Source: Edaphochlamys debaryana
Lineage: Eukaryota; Chlorophyta; Chlorophyceae; Chlamydomonadales
Reading direction: 5' to 3'
Assembly: GCA_016858145.1 (NCBI GenBank)
Contig: JAEHOE010000223.1
Coordinates: 1-64,000 of the forward strand
Length of the DNA stretch: 64,000 bases
Positions 8,834 through 18,598 of the stretch are shown here, in pieces. The first letter of the stretch is position 1. The number at the start of each line of letters is the position of its first letter. The notes below the pieces were generated by a model. It searched no databases, was not told the DNA's origin, and was given only the letters and a program-made list of their open reading frames with translations. Made by a program: the position numbers and the translations under genes.

Positions 8834-10096
8834 TCAGTCCGTCCTGTCCGTCAGAATGTCCGGTGGGACAGGACAGACATCGCACATGGTGTCAAGAAGA
8901 CTCTGAGCTTGCGCGGGCGCACCGCCCATCACAGAAACATGCAGTCTGTCCGCGTCCGTCCTGTCCGTCAGAATGTCCGGTGGGACAGGACAGACATCGC
9001 ACATGGTGTCAAGAAGACTCTGAGCTTGCGCGGGCGCACCGCCCATCACAGAAACATGCAGTCTGTCCGCGTCCGTCCTGTCCGTCAGAATGTCCGGTGG
9101 GACAGGACAGACATCGCACATGGTGTCAAGAAGACTCTGAGCTTGCGCGGGCGCACCGCCCATCACAGAAACATGCAGTCTGTCCGCGTCCGTCCCGTCC
9201 GTCAGAATGTCCGGTGGGACAGGACAGACATCGCACATGGTGTCAAGAAGACTCTGAGCTTGCGCGGGCGCACCGCCCATCACAGAAACATGCAGTCTGT
9301 CCGCGTCCGTCCTGTCCGTCAGAATGTCCGGTGGGACAGGACAGACATCGCACATGGTGTCAAGAAGACTATCATTGTTCATCCTGCCGGGAGTCCGTCT
9401 GTGTCCGTCCATGGACAGCAGCGCTGCCTCGAGAGCGTCGACCCCGTCCGGCTCACGGCCCATGAGCCGGACCACATAGGCGTGGAGCGTCTCCAGGCTG
9501 CACGACTCCTCACCGATTCTGGTGGGATCCGAGTTGATCACCAGGGCCTGCCGGGTGATGGCCCGACGCCGGGTAGCAACTGGCATCGCTTTCAATGCGG
9601 CGGCGTTGTCGTTGTACCAGCGCAGCAGCCGCTGCCAGGGGCGGTCCTCCTCAGCTGCCTCAGATGATTTTGTGGACTTTGCGGACTTTGCGGACTTTGC
9701 TGACTTACCATGAGCCCACCACCGTTCATGGTGGGCTTTCACATCCACACCGAGGGTGTTGAGGATGACGACAGGGTCCCGCTTCTCAGTTGCACACGGG
9801 CCCTTGCAGAGCCGCTCAACGTCAGGCGCTCCCCGCGCAATGCTGTACAGCCCCTTCCAGCCGTTCCGGGAAAACCATTTGGCTGCCGTGTCGGGATTCT
9901 TCAACAGATCCTGCACGTAGGCGTGGTAGTGGCGCTCCGACCCGCCGGCGGAGGAGGCACCCCACTCCTGCACCAGAAAGCAACTGCTGCCCAGGCAGGA
10001 CACATACGCGAAGGCTGACACATCTTTGCCACGCGTGAGATCGTTGCCGCCGTCTAAGCTCCTGAAGCGAATAGAGATGCCCGGTAATGCCGCCAT
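8834..10096 (-). CDS. Island protein with five C-terminal 39-residue repeats
   Basis: From ATG 10096 (MAALPGISIRFRSLDGGNDL) the frame is open for about 420 residues. The N-terminal ~210 residues look globular, with several cysteines and WFSRNGWKGLYSIARGAPDV. A linker of three-residue repeats (KSAKSAKSAKSTKSS) follows, then a helical segment (RWYNDNAAALKAMPVATRRR). The last third is five copies of a 39-residue unit beginning SLLDTMCDVCPVPPDILTD, the last cut by a TGA at 8834. The frame is open further upstream to 10465, but that extension contains GQDGQDVQDGQD and low-complexity sequence and seems less likely. No family recognised. Confidence 0.55.
   Translation of the reverse strand: MAALPGISIRFRSLDGGNDLTRGKDVSAFAYVSCLGSSCFLVQEWGASSAGGSERHYHAYVQDLLKNPDTAAKWFSRNGWKGLYSIARGAPDVERLCKGPCATEKRDPVVILNTLGVDVKAHHERWWAHGKSAKSAKSAKSTKSSEAAEEDRPWQRLLRWYNDNAAALKAMPVATRRRAITRQALVINSDPTRIGEESCSLETLHAYVVRLMGREPDGVDALEAALLSMDGHRRTPGRMNNDSLLDTMCDVCPVPPDILTDRTDADRLHVSVMGGAPAQAQSLLDTMCDVCPVPPDILTDGTDADRLHVSVMGGAPAQAQSLLDTMCDVCPVPPDILTDRTDADRLHVSVMGGAPAQAQSLLDTMCDVCPVPPDILTDRTDADRLHVSVMGGAPAQAQSLLDTMCDVCPVPPDILTDRTD
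8835..9372. repeat. 117-bp tandem repeat, about five copies, each with an inverted repeat
   Basis: Five near-identical units with period 117 bp carry gtcctgtcc at 8841, 8958, 9075, 9192 and 9309 (the fourth reads gtcccgtcc). Each is followed after 16 bases by ggacaggac, giving a perfect 9-bp inverted repeat in four of five units. The period is a multiple of three, so the array is translated in the minus-strand gene as five 39-residue repeats. A diverged single copy of the core lies near 11,730. Confidence 0.9.
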
Positions 10097-10400
10097 GATT
10101 TGTGAGCCTCGCACACTGTATAGCTGATGGCAAAGGCTTATGTCTTGTCCGTCCTGTACGTCCTGTCCGTCCTGTCCAGACGGGACATGAGAGGGCACGC
10201 GCGAGGTCCCTGCTAAGGACTGCTGAGGAGACTCTTGAAGCCTTCGGCCGTTTCGTTGTCTTGTGCCTGGTTCCGTGCAGGAGCTGAGTTGACGCCAAAA
10301 GATCATAAAAACTTTGGGATGGCATGGGGCGGCTCCTGGTGGAGGCTCCTCATGGAACTGGGCTCCAGGCATAATTTCTTCTTTCAATTGGATCAAGTCA

Positions 10401-11540
10401 TTACTCAGTGACGATGGTGAGCCGGGTTTGATCCCCGGACGCTCCAGGAATGTTGCATTTTGCACGACGACGCTCTTTGATGTACTCCGCGAAGCTCATG
10501 GTGCGCTCTACGGGCATGTACACTCCGGGCAGGGACACTGCCACAATGTGCCGGACCCACGCACCGATCCTCTCCGTCAGGTCTGTCAGATCTGTCTTAT
10601 CTGTCTTATCTGTGCATTCTTCTCGTTGTTGCGCGGCGGCGGCCACAACCAAGATGGCACGCTCAACGTCGTAGAGTAGGGCGTCGGCTTTTGTCTGAGA
10701 GCTCCGTCCGAAGCCGACGTCAACGTCCACCAGCGCGCCCAGGATCACGATCCGGCGCGCGCGGCGGTAGGACTTCCAGTAAGTCAGGCGGCTGCTCACG
10801 TGCTGCTCAGTGAGGAGGCGGATCCGGTCCAGGCTCCACGCAGTCATCTTGAGCAGCTTGCCCCGCAGCCACAGGTGCCGCGCCTGCGCCCAGACCGTCG
10901 TCAAGCGCGGCCGGTGCACCATGGCGTCCCGGTCCTCGCGCGTCGCCGGCGGGTGCCTTGTTTGCCGTGGTGGACCTTCGAGCGGGAGCGGGACGTCGAC
11001 GACGCGGTACCGCCCATTCCATCCCACGACGACCCGGGGCCGCACTTGGAATACTCCAAGTATTCCATGGAGGTCCGACGACGAGATGTACGACGAAATG
11101 TACGCTGCCATGCGCTTGGCCTGCTGGCTGGCGGCCGCGATCGCTGTTGTTGTCGACGTCGACGCCTTGCACTCGAGGGCGACGATGTTGATGCCTTGCA
11201 CTCCTGACTCAGTGACATCATCTCTGACTCTGGCTCTGTACAGGAGCAGGGCGTCGCCCCGCGCGGGCCCGCCGCCGTCGTCTAGCGTGTACTCGATGGC
11301 GAGCACGTCAGGCTTGAGGTCTTGGAGGTCTTGGAGGTCTTGGAGGTAGACCTTGAGCAGCTCGGCCTCGCGGCGGCGCAGCGGGTCGGTAACGATGATG
11401 TGGTTCAGCCGCAGCAGGCTCCAGGCCGTCCAGTCACCTCCGCCTCCTTCACTCCTCCTGCTGCTTCCTCCCTTCAAGAGGCGCTGGAGGACCGCCGACA
11501 GCCGCAGCGGCTCCGTGAAGCGCTGGTCACGCACGTTCAT
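10401..11540 (-). CDS. Candidate PD-(D/E)XK nuclease-like protein with two-copy architecture
   Basis: An open frame of 379 residues starts MNVRDQRFTEPLRLSAVLQR at 11540, directly behind a TATATC tract. Residues 95-125 read GDALLLYRARV...INIVALECKAS. An Asp followed by a hydrophobic strand ending Glu-x-Lys is the signature of the PD-(D/E)XK nuclease core, here D96 and E123-x-K125. A second, degenerate copy seems to follow: TAWSL recurs at residues 38 and 233, and ADALLYDVERAILVVAAA (about 286-302) aligns with the first motif but lacks Glu-x-Lys. Three-residue repeats occur in both halves (LQDLQDLQDLK; DKTDKTDLTDLT). Function as a DNA nuclease is an inference from the motif. Confidence 0.5.
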   Translation of the reverse strand: MNVRDQRFTEPLRLSAVLQRLLKGGSSRRSEGGGGDWTAWSLLRLNHIIVTDPLRRREAELLKVYLQDLQDLQDLKPDVLAIEYTLDDGGGPARGDALLLYRARVRDDVTESGVQGINIVALECKASTSTTTAIAAASQQAKRMAAYISSYISSSDLHGILGVFQVRPRVVVGWNGRYRVVDVPLPLEGPPRQTRHPPATREDRDAMVHRPRLTTVWAQARHLWLRGKLLKMTAWSLDRIRLLTEQHVSSRLTYWKSYRRARRIVILGALVDVDVGFGRSSQTKADALLYDVERAILVVAAAAQQREECTDKTDKTDLTDLTERIGAWVRHIVAVSLPGVYMPVERTMSFAEYIKERRRAKCNIPGASGDQTRLTIVTE

Positions 11541-11556
11541 GATATATCAGACTCTA
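11541..11556 (-). promoter_or_regulatory. TATA-like tract before the nuclease-like gene
   Basis: On the minus strand TGATATATC ends within a few bases of the ATG at 11540. This is too close for a classic TATA box but fits an A/T-rich initiator of a compact viral gene. Confidence 0.3.
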
Positions 11557-11609
11557 ACTCAAACTCAACAGACTCTAACCAACATCAAATCTACCACTAC
11601 CACTTTATG

Positions 11610-12107
11610 TCAGTCGGTCGACACAGTGGACATCGCTCGACAGACGGACATCGCTGGCCTCACCAGCTCTCCGGGCAGGAGCAATCGCATCGCCAATCGC
11701 AGAAACTTACACGATCGGTACGCGTCCTCGATGTCCGTCCTGTCCCTCGGAATGGTCAGCGGACACGACGGACATCGCGCATCGCCACAAAACAACTCTC
11801 CGGGCAGGTGCACACGCATCGCCCATTCCACACACCCGCGGGACCCGATCACGCCTACTGCGCCTGTTGGTGTGATGAATAGGCCTTCGCCAATGCGGAA
11901 ACTGGGCTGTTCGCATCCGGACGATTTGTGTGAGAGCGGTTTGAGCTGATTAAATGCCAACTTTAATGGGCGCACGGGTCGCGGGTCGCAGCAGGACTCG
12001 CGGACTCGCGACTTGCTGGAAACTTGAGGAGGCGGCCCAAGGAGAGAGCGTAGAGGGCTGTTGCAACTTAGCGATTTCCAGCAATTTACGTTGAGCTCGC
12101 GAGTCAC
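11610..12107 (-). CDS. Possible repeat-containing island ORF
   Basis: The minus-strand frame is open for 165 residues. Its last 90 residues hold two related segments, AMRVHLPGELFCGDARCPSC and LAMRLLLPGELVRPAMSVCR. Between them DRTDIED recalls DRTDAD of the 39-residue repeats in the gene ending at 8834. At the DNA level, 11,729-11,785 matches the core of the 117-bp repeat. The N-terminal part is low-confidence coding, and this may be only the tail of a degraded relative of that gene. No function can be assigned. Confidence 0.3.
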   Translation of the reverse strand: MTRELNVNCWKSLSCNSPLRSLLGPPPQVSSKSRVRESCCDPRPVRPLKLAFNQLKPLSHKSSGCEQPSFRIGEGLFITPTGAVGVIGSRGCVEWAMRVHLPGELFCGDARCPSCPLTIPRDRTDIEDAYRSCKFLRLAMRLLLPGELVRPAMSVCRAMSTVSTD

Positions 12108-12771
12108 CTTGCGACCCCTTGGCCGACATCTCGCGACATCTAGCTACTTTTGCACAGCTGTACCGCCGCGAGTCCGTGACGCGGGGTCGACGCGATTCAG
12201 CGTCACTGCAGACTTCCGCCGCTTCTTCTGCAGCGATACAAACCTCTGGCAAGACCCTATCAATTGCAATCTTTCTCGGGCTGCAAAGAGAAGTCACGCG
12301 AAAGGCCGCGGGTTTCTTGGACTGCCGTAACAGGGGTCTGTGTACGCTGCGAATGCCACCGGGTAGGACAGTCTACACGCATGCATGCAGTAATCTCACA
12401 TGTGAAAGCAGCATTAGAAGTAGTCCGCCGGTTTTCACATGACATGCCCACAGATTTGCCTTTGTATTGGACAATACCGGTGACCATGGTTGGGAGCTTT
12501 GGGGAAGAACCATACAAAACCCCATGCAAACCCTCCGGAAAACCGCATTAGATGGGTGAGTCGCTCAGTTCAGAAGGCATGGTAGAGATATCTCGCATTT
12601 ATCCCGCATGAGCTGACACCAAGCCCACCCACAGGGGTGCCTGGCGTTCCTCATTTTATCCGTCCAATGGACGGGCTGGGGACACCATACTCAAGCCCTT
12701 CACCCTGGTGCGAGTTGATCTGAGACCGCGCGTCTCGAGTAGTCCAGTACCTAGTACCTAGTTATCATCAG
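12108..12771. other. Transition between compact island and intron-rich host DNA
   Basis: No gene is supported here. Short frames on both strands (for example 12,264-12,551 plus, 12,260-12,529 minus) lack recognisable motifs. Upstream of it genes are compact and intronless; downstream the lectin gene has host-type introns. I see no inverted terminal repeat or target duplication that would fix the junction. Confidence 0.4.
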
Positions 12772-15700
12772 CTTGCACCCCGCCCATGTGCTGAGGCCTG
12801 CTCCTGTTGTCCGTCGTTGCTTGCCGTGGCCCGATCACAGAGCATCAGGGATGATGGTGACGCTGTAATCTATAACACGGACAAGATCCCGATCTGGTCC
12901 ACTCAGGCTAGAGGTGAGCTCGTGTATGCGTCAACCCGCTGGTCTGCACGCAAGTAGGCAGGCAGGCGTGAAGATGTCTAGTCTGACCCGCCGCCTCCCG
13001 CCGCACACGCCTGAACCATCACAGCCCCCAAGCCTCTGGTATCCAGCCCGACCTGCGAAGGTTTGCCTCCCGCCCTGTCCCGTACAACGGGATGCACAAT
13101 TGGGACATTGCGCTGTGCTCTTTTCGCAAGCCAGGCGGCAAACGGCAGCGATGACTACTGCAACAGTAAGCCGCTTGTGGCCGGGTGCGCGTGAGGGGCT
13201 CTCGTGTCGTGCGTGCTGTGGAAGAACGGAGTGGATCCACCACTGGCGCCAATAGCCCATGAGCCACATGTGCCTGCCTCTGTCCTGTTCCTCAGGTCTC
13301 TGGTCGCCCAAGTGGCTCTTCGCCCTAATGCTGGAAGCCGATGGCCGCCTCGCCGTGTACCGCGCAAGCTCCCCTGGCGGCAGTCTCACACTACCGCCTG
13401 TGTGGAGCACAGACAGCCTCGCGCTGAGCAACAGCTCAGTACCATACGCGTTGATGGTCAACTCGGACGGCACCTGGAGCATCTGGGCCGTGCAAGTGGG
13501 GCGGGGCAACACAACTTGAAACTGGACAGCCGCTGTTGTGAGCAGCACGACGGTTGTTCCGCTTATTGGGACCAGCCGAGTGTCAGCACAGTTTGCGCTC
13601 CCAGCGCTGGGGCCCTTCTCGTTCGTGCTGTCAGACACGGGCCGTCTGGCAGCGGTCAGCGCCAACGGATCTGTGGCGTGGGAAGGTAAGCGGCATTGAA
13701 CTCGAGAATCGTATGTGTACGGCGGCTGAAATTTATGGTTGGCTTTGTGACTGGCGTCACCCGTCCACGGCAGCTGACCAACTGCTCGGCTTCATGCTTT
13801 CACCACTCACAGGTTTCTCCGTGTCACAGCCCCCTTCACCTCGCCCTCCACCCTCACCTCCACGCCCACCGCCCTCACCTCCAAGCCCACCGAGCCCGCA
13901 GCCACCTGTACCTCCGTCTCCCGTCACGCCTCCCCTTCCGCCCTCGCCTGGTCCACCCCCACAGCCACCCCCTCCTTTCCCAAATCCACTACCTCCTCGC
14001 CCTCCCCCCCGGCCGCCGGTGCCCCCAAGCCCGCCCCTGCCGAAGCCCCCCGCGCCGAAACCCCCTTCACCGAGACCGCCGACTCCCAACCCACCGTCAC
14101 CACGGCCTGCGCCATCCCCACGGCCACCGTTGCCTCCAAAGGCCCCTGCACCGCCCTCTCCAGCCCCCTCGCCCCCGCGTTCACCCATTCCGCCCGGCCG
14201 TAACTCACCTCCGCCCTCTCCTCGGCCACCCTCGCCTCGTTCGACACCTCCCAAGCCAGCCCCCTCGCCCCCGCGTTCACCCACTCCGCCCGGCCCTAAT
14301 TCATCTCCCCCCTCTCCTCGGCCACCCTCGCCTCGTTCGACACCTCCCAAGCCAGCCCCCTCGCCCCCGCGTTCACCCACTCCGCCCGGCCCTGACTCAT
14401 CTCCCCCCTCTCCTCGGCCACCCTCGCCTCGTTCGACACCGCCCAAGCCAGCCCCCTCGCCCCCGCGTTCACCCACTCCGCCCGGCCCTGACTCATCTCC
14501 CCCCTCTCCTCGGCCACCCTCGCCTCGTTCGACACCGCCCAAGCCAGCCCCCTCGCCCCCGCGTTCACCCACTCCGCCCGGCCCTAACTCATCTCCCCCC
14601 TCTCCTCGGCCACCCTCGCCTCGTTCGACACCTCCCAAGCCAGCCCCCTCGCCCCCGCGTTCACCCACTCCGCCCGGCCCTGACTCATCTCCCCCCTCTC
14701 CTCGGCCACCCTCGCCTCGTTCGACACCGCCCAAGCCAGCCCCCTCGCCCCCGCGTTCACCCACTCCGCCCGGCCCTGACTCATCTCCCCCCTCTCCTCG
14801 GCCACCCTCGCCTCGTTCGACACCGCCCAAGCCAGCCCCCTCGCCCCCGCGTTCACCCACTCCGCCCGGCCCTAACTCATCTCCCCCCTCTCCTCGGCCA
14901 CCCTCGCCTCGTTCAGCACCGCCCAAGCCCCCCTCTCCCCCTGCACCGCCCTCTCCATCCCCCTCGCCCCCGCGTTCACCCATTCCGCCCGGCCCTAACT
15001 CACCTCCCCCCTCCCCTCGGCCGCCCTCACCTCGCCTGACTTCCCCCAAGCCGCCATCGCCCCCTGCGCGCCCTGCGCCGCCCTCTCCGGCTCCGTCCCC
15101 TCCGCGCCCCTCAAGCCCGCCTCCACGCCCGTCACCTCCACAGCCCTTCACCCGGCCCTCCCCTCCAACCACTCCCAAGCCACCAAGCCTCACTGCCACA
15201 ACCCCTCCTATCTAGCCTCAAACCACCCGGCCCCAGCCCGCGCTTTTTCAGTCCCCCCGGCCCCCCTGCCCCAACCCGGCCACCTTCGCGTCCAACGCCC
15301 GGTATGTTGGCTGCTATTTGCATATGCATGCAGACATGCGCAGCCTTCCACAACACGTGAGGCGGACTGCTAGCTATGCTAGCTAGGGCAACAGCAAAGC
15401 TCAAAAAGCGACTCCCATGGCCAACAGGCTGTACGGTGTCGGTGCCGGGGTTCACCTTTGTTCAAGGCATGGACGCGCCGTACATGGATATCGGCTCCAT
15501 GAGTCCATCTGGAGGCGTCAGCGCTATTGCGCAGGCGTGCTTGGCCAACTGCAGCTGCATGGTGGGTTGACTGTTGGGAACAAGAGGCAGGGAGTCGGTT
15601 AGACACTGGCCCCACCGCCCAGGTCCTCGCCATGCCCATGTATGATTGCCGCTCCCCCCCTTTTGTGCATTTGCGTGCTCCAGGGGTTCAACACCAATGG

Positions 15701-18598
15701 ATGTGAGCCGCGTGCCGGGTGCTTGCCTTGCCAGGGGGCAAGTTTAGATAGATAGTCCGTTCCCAATCTGGTCTGACATGTAGTTCATACGTATCTTGCA
15801 TTGCCTTTCTTCTTTTCCTGGATCTCCCTGACACTACTTGCCCTTCTGTGCTTAATCATCATGCACATTCAGGGTAAGCAAAGACGCTCGGGCTCCTTCA
15901 ATTTATGACCAGCAAGGGTGCCGGGCTAGTCGAGCACAACACAGTAGATAGCACCCCCTGACGTGGATAGCTGTCCTGTATCTCGCTTAACTCGCTCTTC
16001 CATGCCGCTTGATGATGTCAAACTTCCAGGCTCAAGAACCAGACATCGCAAGCCTATCTTAAACCCGAGCGTCTCTTCTCGGGGGTTTGCCTTGGTTTAT
16101 GTCTGGTTTATGTCTATGGCAAGCCCGATATGTCCGCATCAATCCTTCAAGTTGTCCGCCCACCCCACGGCCACCGCCGCGGCGGCCCCCACAAGCGCCT
16201 TCCCCGCCCTCCTCTGGGCCTTTGGTCTTTTCAAGTAGGAAAAGGGGAAAGGAAGAAACCTGAATGCGCCGTGGCTCGTGCATGCCGGTTCCCCCTTGGC
16301 GTCACCTATTCCGCCTGCCCGCCTCCCCGGCCCCCTTCATTGTCGCAGGCACTCCCTTAGTCATAGCGGCCAACGCCACCTGCAGCAGCGGAAGGGCGGA
16401 GGCCTGCGCGGCCCGCTGTGGGCTCTTTGCTGCAGACGACGACTCTTTCGATTCTTGTAGCGGTGAGCAGCACCTGAGCGCTCTAGTATGTGTCTCTGAG
16501 TAGACTGAAGCGAAGGCTTGATGCTGAATGAAACACCATCGTCAGTTCCCACATACACCCGCGCAATTCTCCCTTCTCCCCAGGCCTGTCGTCCCCCAAT
16601 GGAACCTTCTTCATGCGCCTCCTCGCCAATGGCACCGTGGCTCTTTACCAGCAGGCCACACCACCTGTCTTGGTTTATGCCATGTGGCCTAGAACCGCCG
16701 CAGGAAGCAGCGTGTCTTTGCGGCTCTTTAAGGAAGGCGGTTGGATGTGAGCGCCGGGTGGGCACGGAACAGCGCTTTGTGCTTGTACCTGGTTGTGAGG
16801 TAACCGCAACCTTGTCGCTCGCGTGCAGGGTGTATGGGATGGTCCCTGGGTATGGCACGGTTACGCCCTGGATGTCTTCATTGTCCGGAGGCGAGCTCAT
16901 GGCTGGACGCTGGGAAAACTTCGCCTCCTCCGTCTATTGGAACGCTACGTTCGCCCCCTACTCCCTGGAAGTCACCGACGGGGGAATGATCATCATGCGT
17001 AACGTCTACAAGGTCATCATGTGGGCGGCCTGGGGAGCGCCCGGCTATACCCGTGAGTGGGCTTTCATGGATGTACGGTGGGGCAAGACCGGATCAATCT
17101 CTTCCGCATGCTATCCCGCCCGCCAGCCCACTAACTAACGGTGCATCCGCTTCTGACCTCCCGCCGCGCCCCTCGCCCTCAGCCGGACCCCTGACCATCC
17201 AGCCTGGACAGACCTGCAGCGCCGAAATCATGCCCGGGTGCGGAGCCCGCTGCGGCCTGTACCCCGGGGTCTACGACTGGCCCGACGAAGGCTGCAACCA
17301 GCTCTGGTCCCCCAGCCGCACCGCTAAGCTGTGGGTCAGGGAGGACGGCCGGATGCAGGTGGTGCTGGTCAGCAGCAACTCGGCCGTCCTGATGACCGGC
17401 GGCATAGCGCTAGCATTCCCGTCCAAAGTGAGGCTTGTCCTGGAGCCCACCGGAGTCGTCAACCTGATGGGGGCTGGGCTCCTAGTGTTCTTCGGCGTGA
17501 GGTGAGAGCTCGCCACATTGGGTGTGGGGACCAGAGAGAGCGAGGGGAAATGAGTAACGGGGGGTTGTTAGGGGGTGTGAGGTGTAAGCGCTTCACAAAG
17601 GGTCAAAACGGGGTTGTCTTGTGGTAGATGTCGTATCTACGGCGGCGTAAGGTGTAAGCGCTGCAGAAATAGGTTGGAGTGGCAGCGGACAATAAAGGGG
17701 CGAGAGCAACGCTGCCCAAGGCAGGGCCAAGCGCGTTGATCGCCTTCACCACGCACTTGCGCTGGCCTCCCCGCCTTGTGCTGCTGAGCAGGTGGACCTC
17801 GGCGACGGCGGGAGTGAACTACGTGGCAAAGCAGGTGGGCGCACGCTCTCGGCGTGCTCAGTTGATTGAGCCCAGATAAGTTGAGCCTCGGCGAATCCTC
17901 ACAGCATACCGGCTGACGGCCTCTTGAACGGTGCCGTGCCCCTTCTTTGACTACTCATTGCCCTTGCGCGGTCTATCTCCCATTTCCAAATTCTTCGTAG
18001 GGCACCGCCAACGCGCCCTTCTCTCTGGCTCTGCAAGATAACGGAAGGCTGCAGCTGAGGAACCGGCTGGGCGAAGTGGCCTGGGAGTCATTCGCCTCTT
18101 CAGGTGAGGCCTCACCTAGGCACGGCCAGCCCTGCCCTCTCATGCGTGCATCGCTCGGCCAGCCCTGCCAGTGTTTGCCAGAACTCCTGGATGGGCTCCC
18201 CAGTCCTCTCCAAACTTTACTTGACGACACGGCCAATTTACTGGCGTTTGTGCATCGCCCCATCCTCAGCTACCTCAGCCGCCAAGGAGGAGAGCTCGGC
18301 TGATGGTGAGCTGAGCCGGGCGTCGTCGCCCGCAAGCCTCCAGGATGCTGCGGAGAGCGCCGCGTCATCGCCGCCTGTCGTCGCCTCTGGACCTGCTGGC
18401 AGGGAGGACTCTGCCTCTACAGCGTCAGGAGAGCCGGCGGCGGGTTCTGCGAGGGACGGGCGTGGTGGGCACAGCGTCGCAGCGATCGCAGGCGGGTGTG
18501 TGGCTGCGGCAGCTTGCCTGGCCGTCGCCATTGCAGCGGCAGTCGTGATGCGGCGACGGCGGCGTGCGGCCGGGGGTACGAGGGTGGTCCCAACCTAG
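12772..18598 (+). CDS. Surface protein: bulb-lectin-like modules, Pro-rich shaft, PAN domain, membrane helix
   Basis: A multi-exon gene, read from exons with GTGAG donors and CAG acceptors. Bulb-lectin-like segments appear near 12,850 ([18 protein letters not shown]), 13,294-13,500 ([15 protein letters not shown]), 13,530-13,685, 16,584-16,795 ([16 protein letters not shown]), 16,830-17,060, 17,180-17,505 and 18,000-18,110 ([16 protein letters not shown]). Some are preceded by a Cys motif such as [10 protein letters not shown]. Between them lie a Pro-rich shaft (13,810-15,215) and a PAN/Apple-like domain split over 15,427-15,560 and 15,684-15,745 ([19 protein letters not shown], ending [16 protein letters not shown]). 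The last exon encodes one membrane helix ([17 protein letters not shown]), RRRRR and a short tail ending VVPT. Likely a cell-wall or receptor-like glycoprotein. No signal peptide was found, so the 5' end is unresolved or missing. Confidence 0.65.
14170..14940 (+). repeat. 96-bp coding minisatellite in the Pro-rich shaft
   Basis: About eight nearly identical 96-bp units encode a 32-residue motif including [17 protein letters not shown] and [13 protein letters not shown]. Neighbouring units differ mainly at one Asn/Asp codon and at synonymous sites. Such Ser-Pro-Pro shafts are hydroxyproline-rich and glycosylated in volvocine cell-wall proteins. Confidence 0.9.

Noticed and set aside
8835..9372. 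117-bp repeats taken as a CRISPR array
   Set aside because: The whole unit repeats, including what would be spacers, and it is translated in frame; there are no variable spacers and no cas genes.
8615..9667. 350-residue plus-strand ORF with VRWDRTDIAHGVKKTLSLRG repeats
   Set aside because: It is the opposite strand of the repeat array; the minus-strand frame has a globular N-terminus and better composition.
13757..15199. 480-residue minus-strand Gly/Glu-rich ORF
   Set aside because: It mirrors the Pro-rich shaft of the lectin gene; the plus strand has spliced neighbouring domains in phase.
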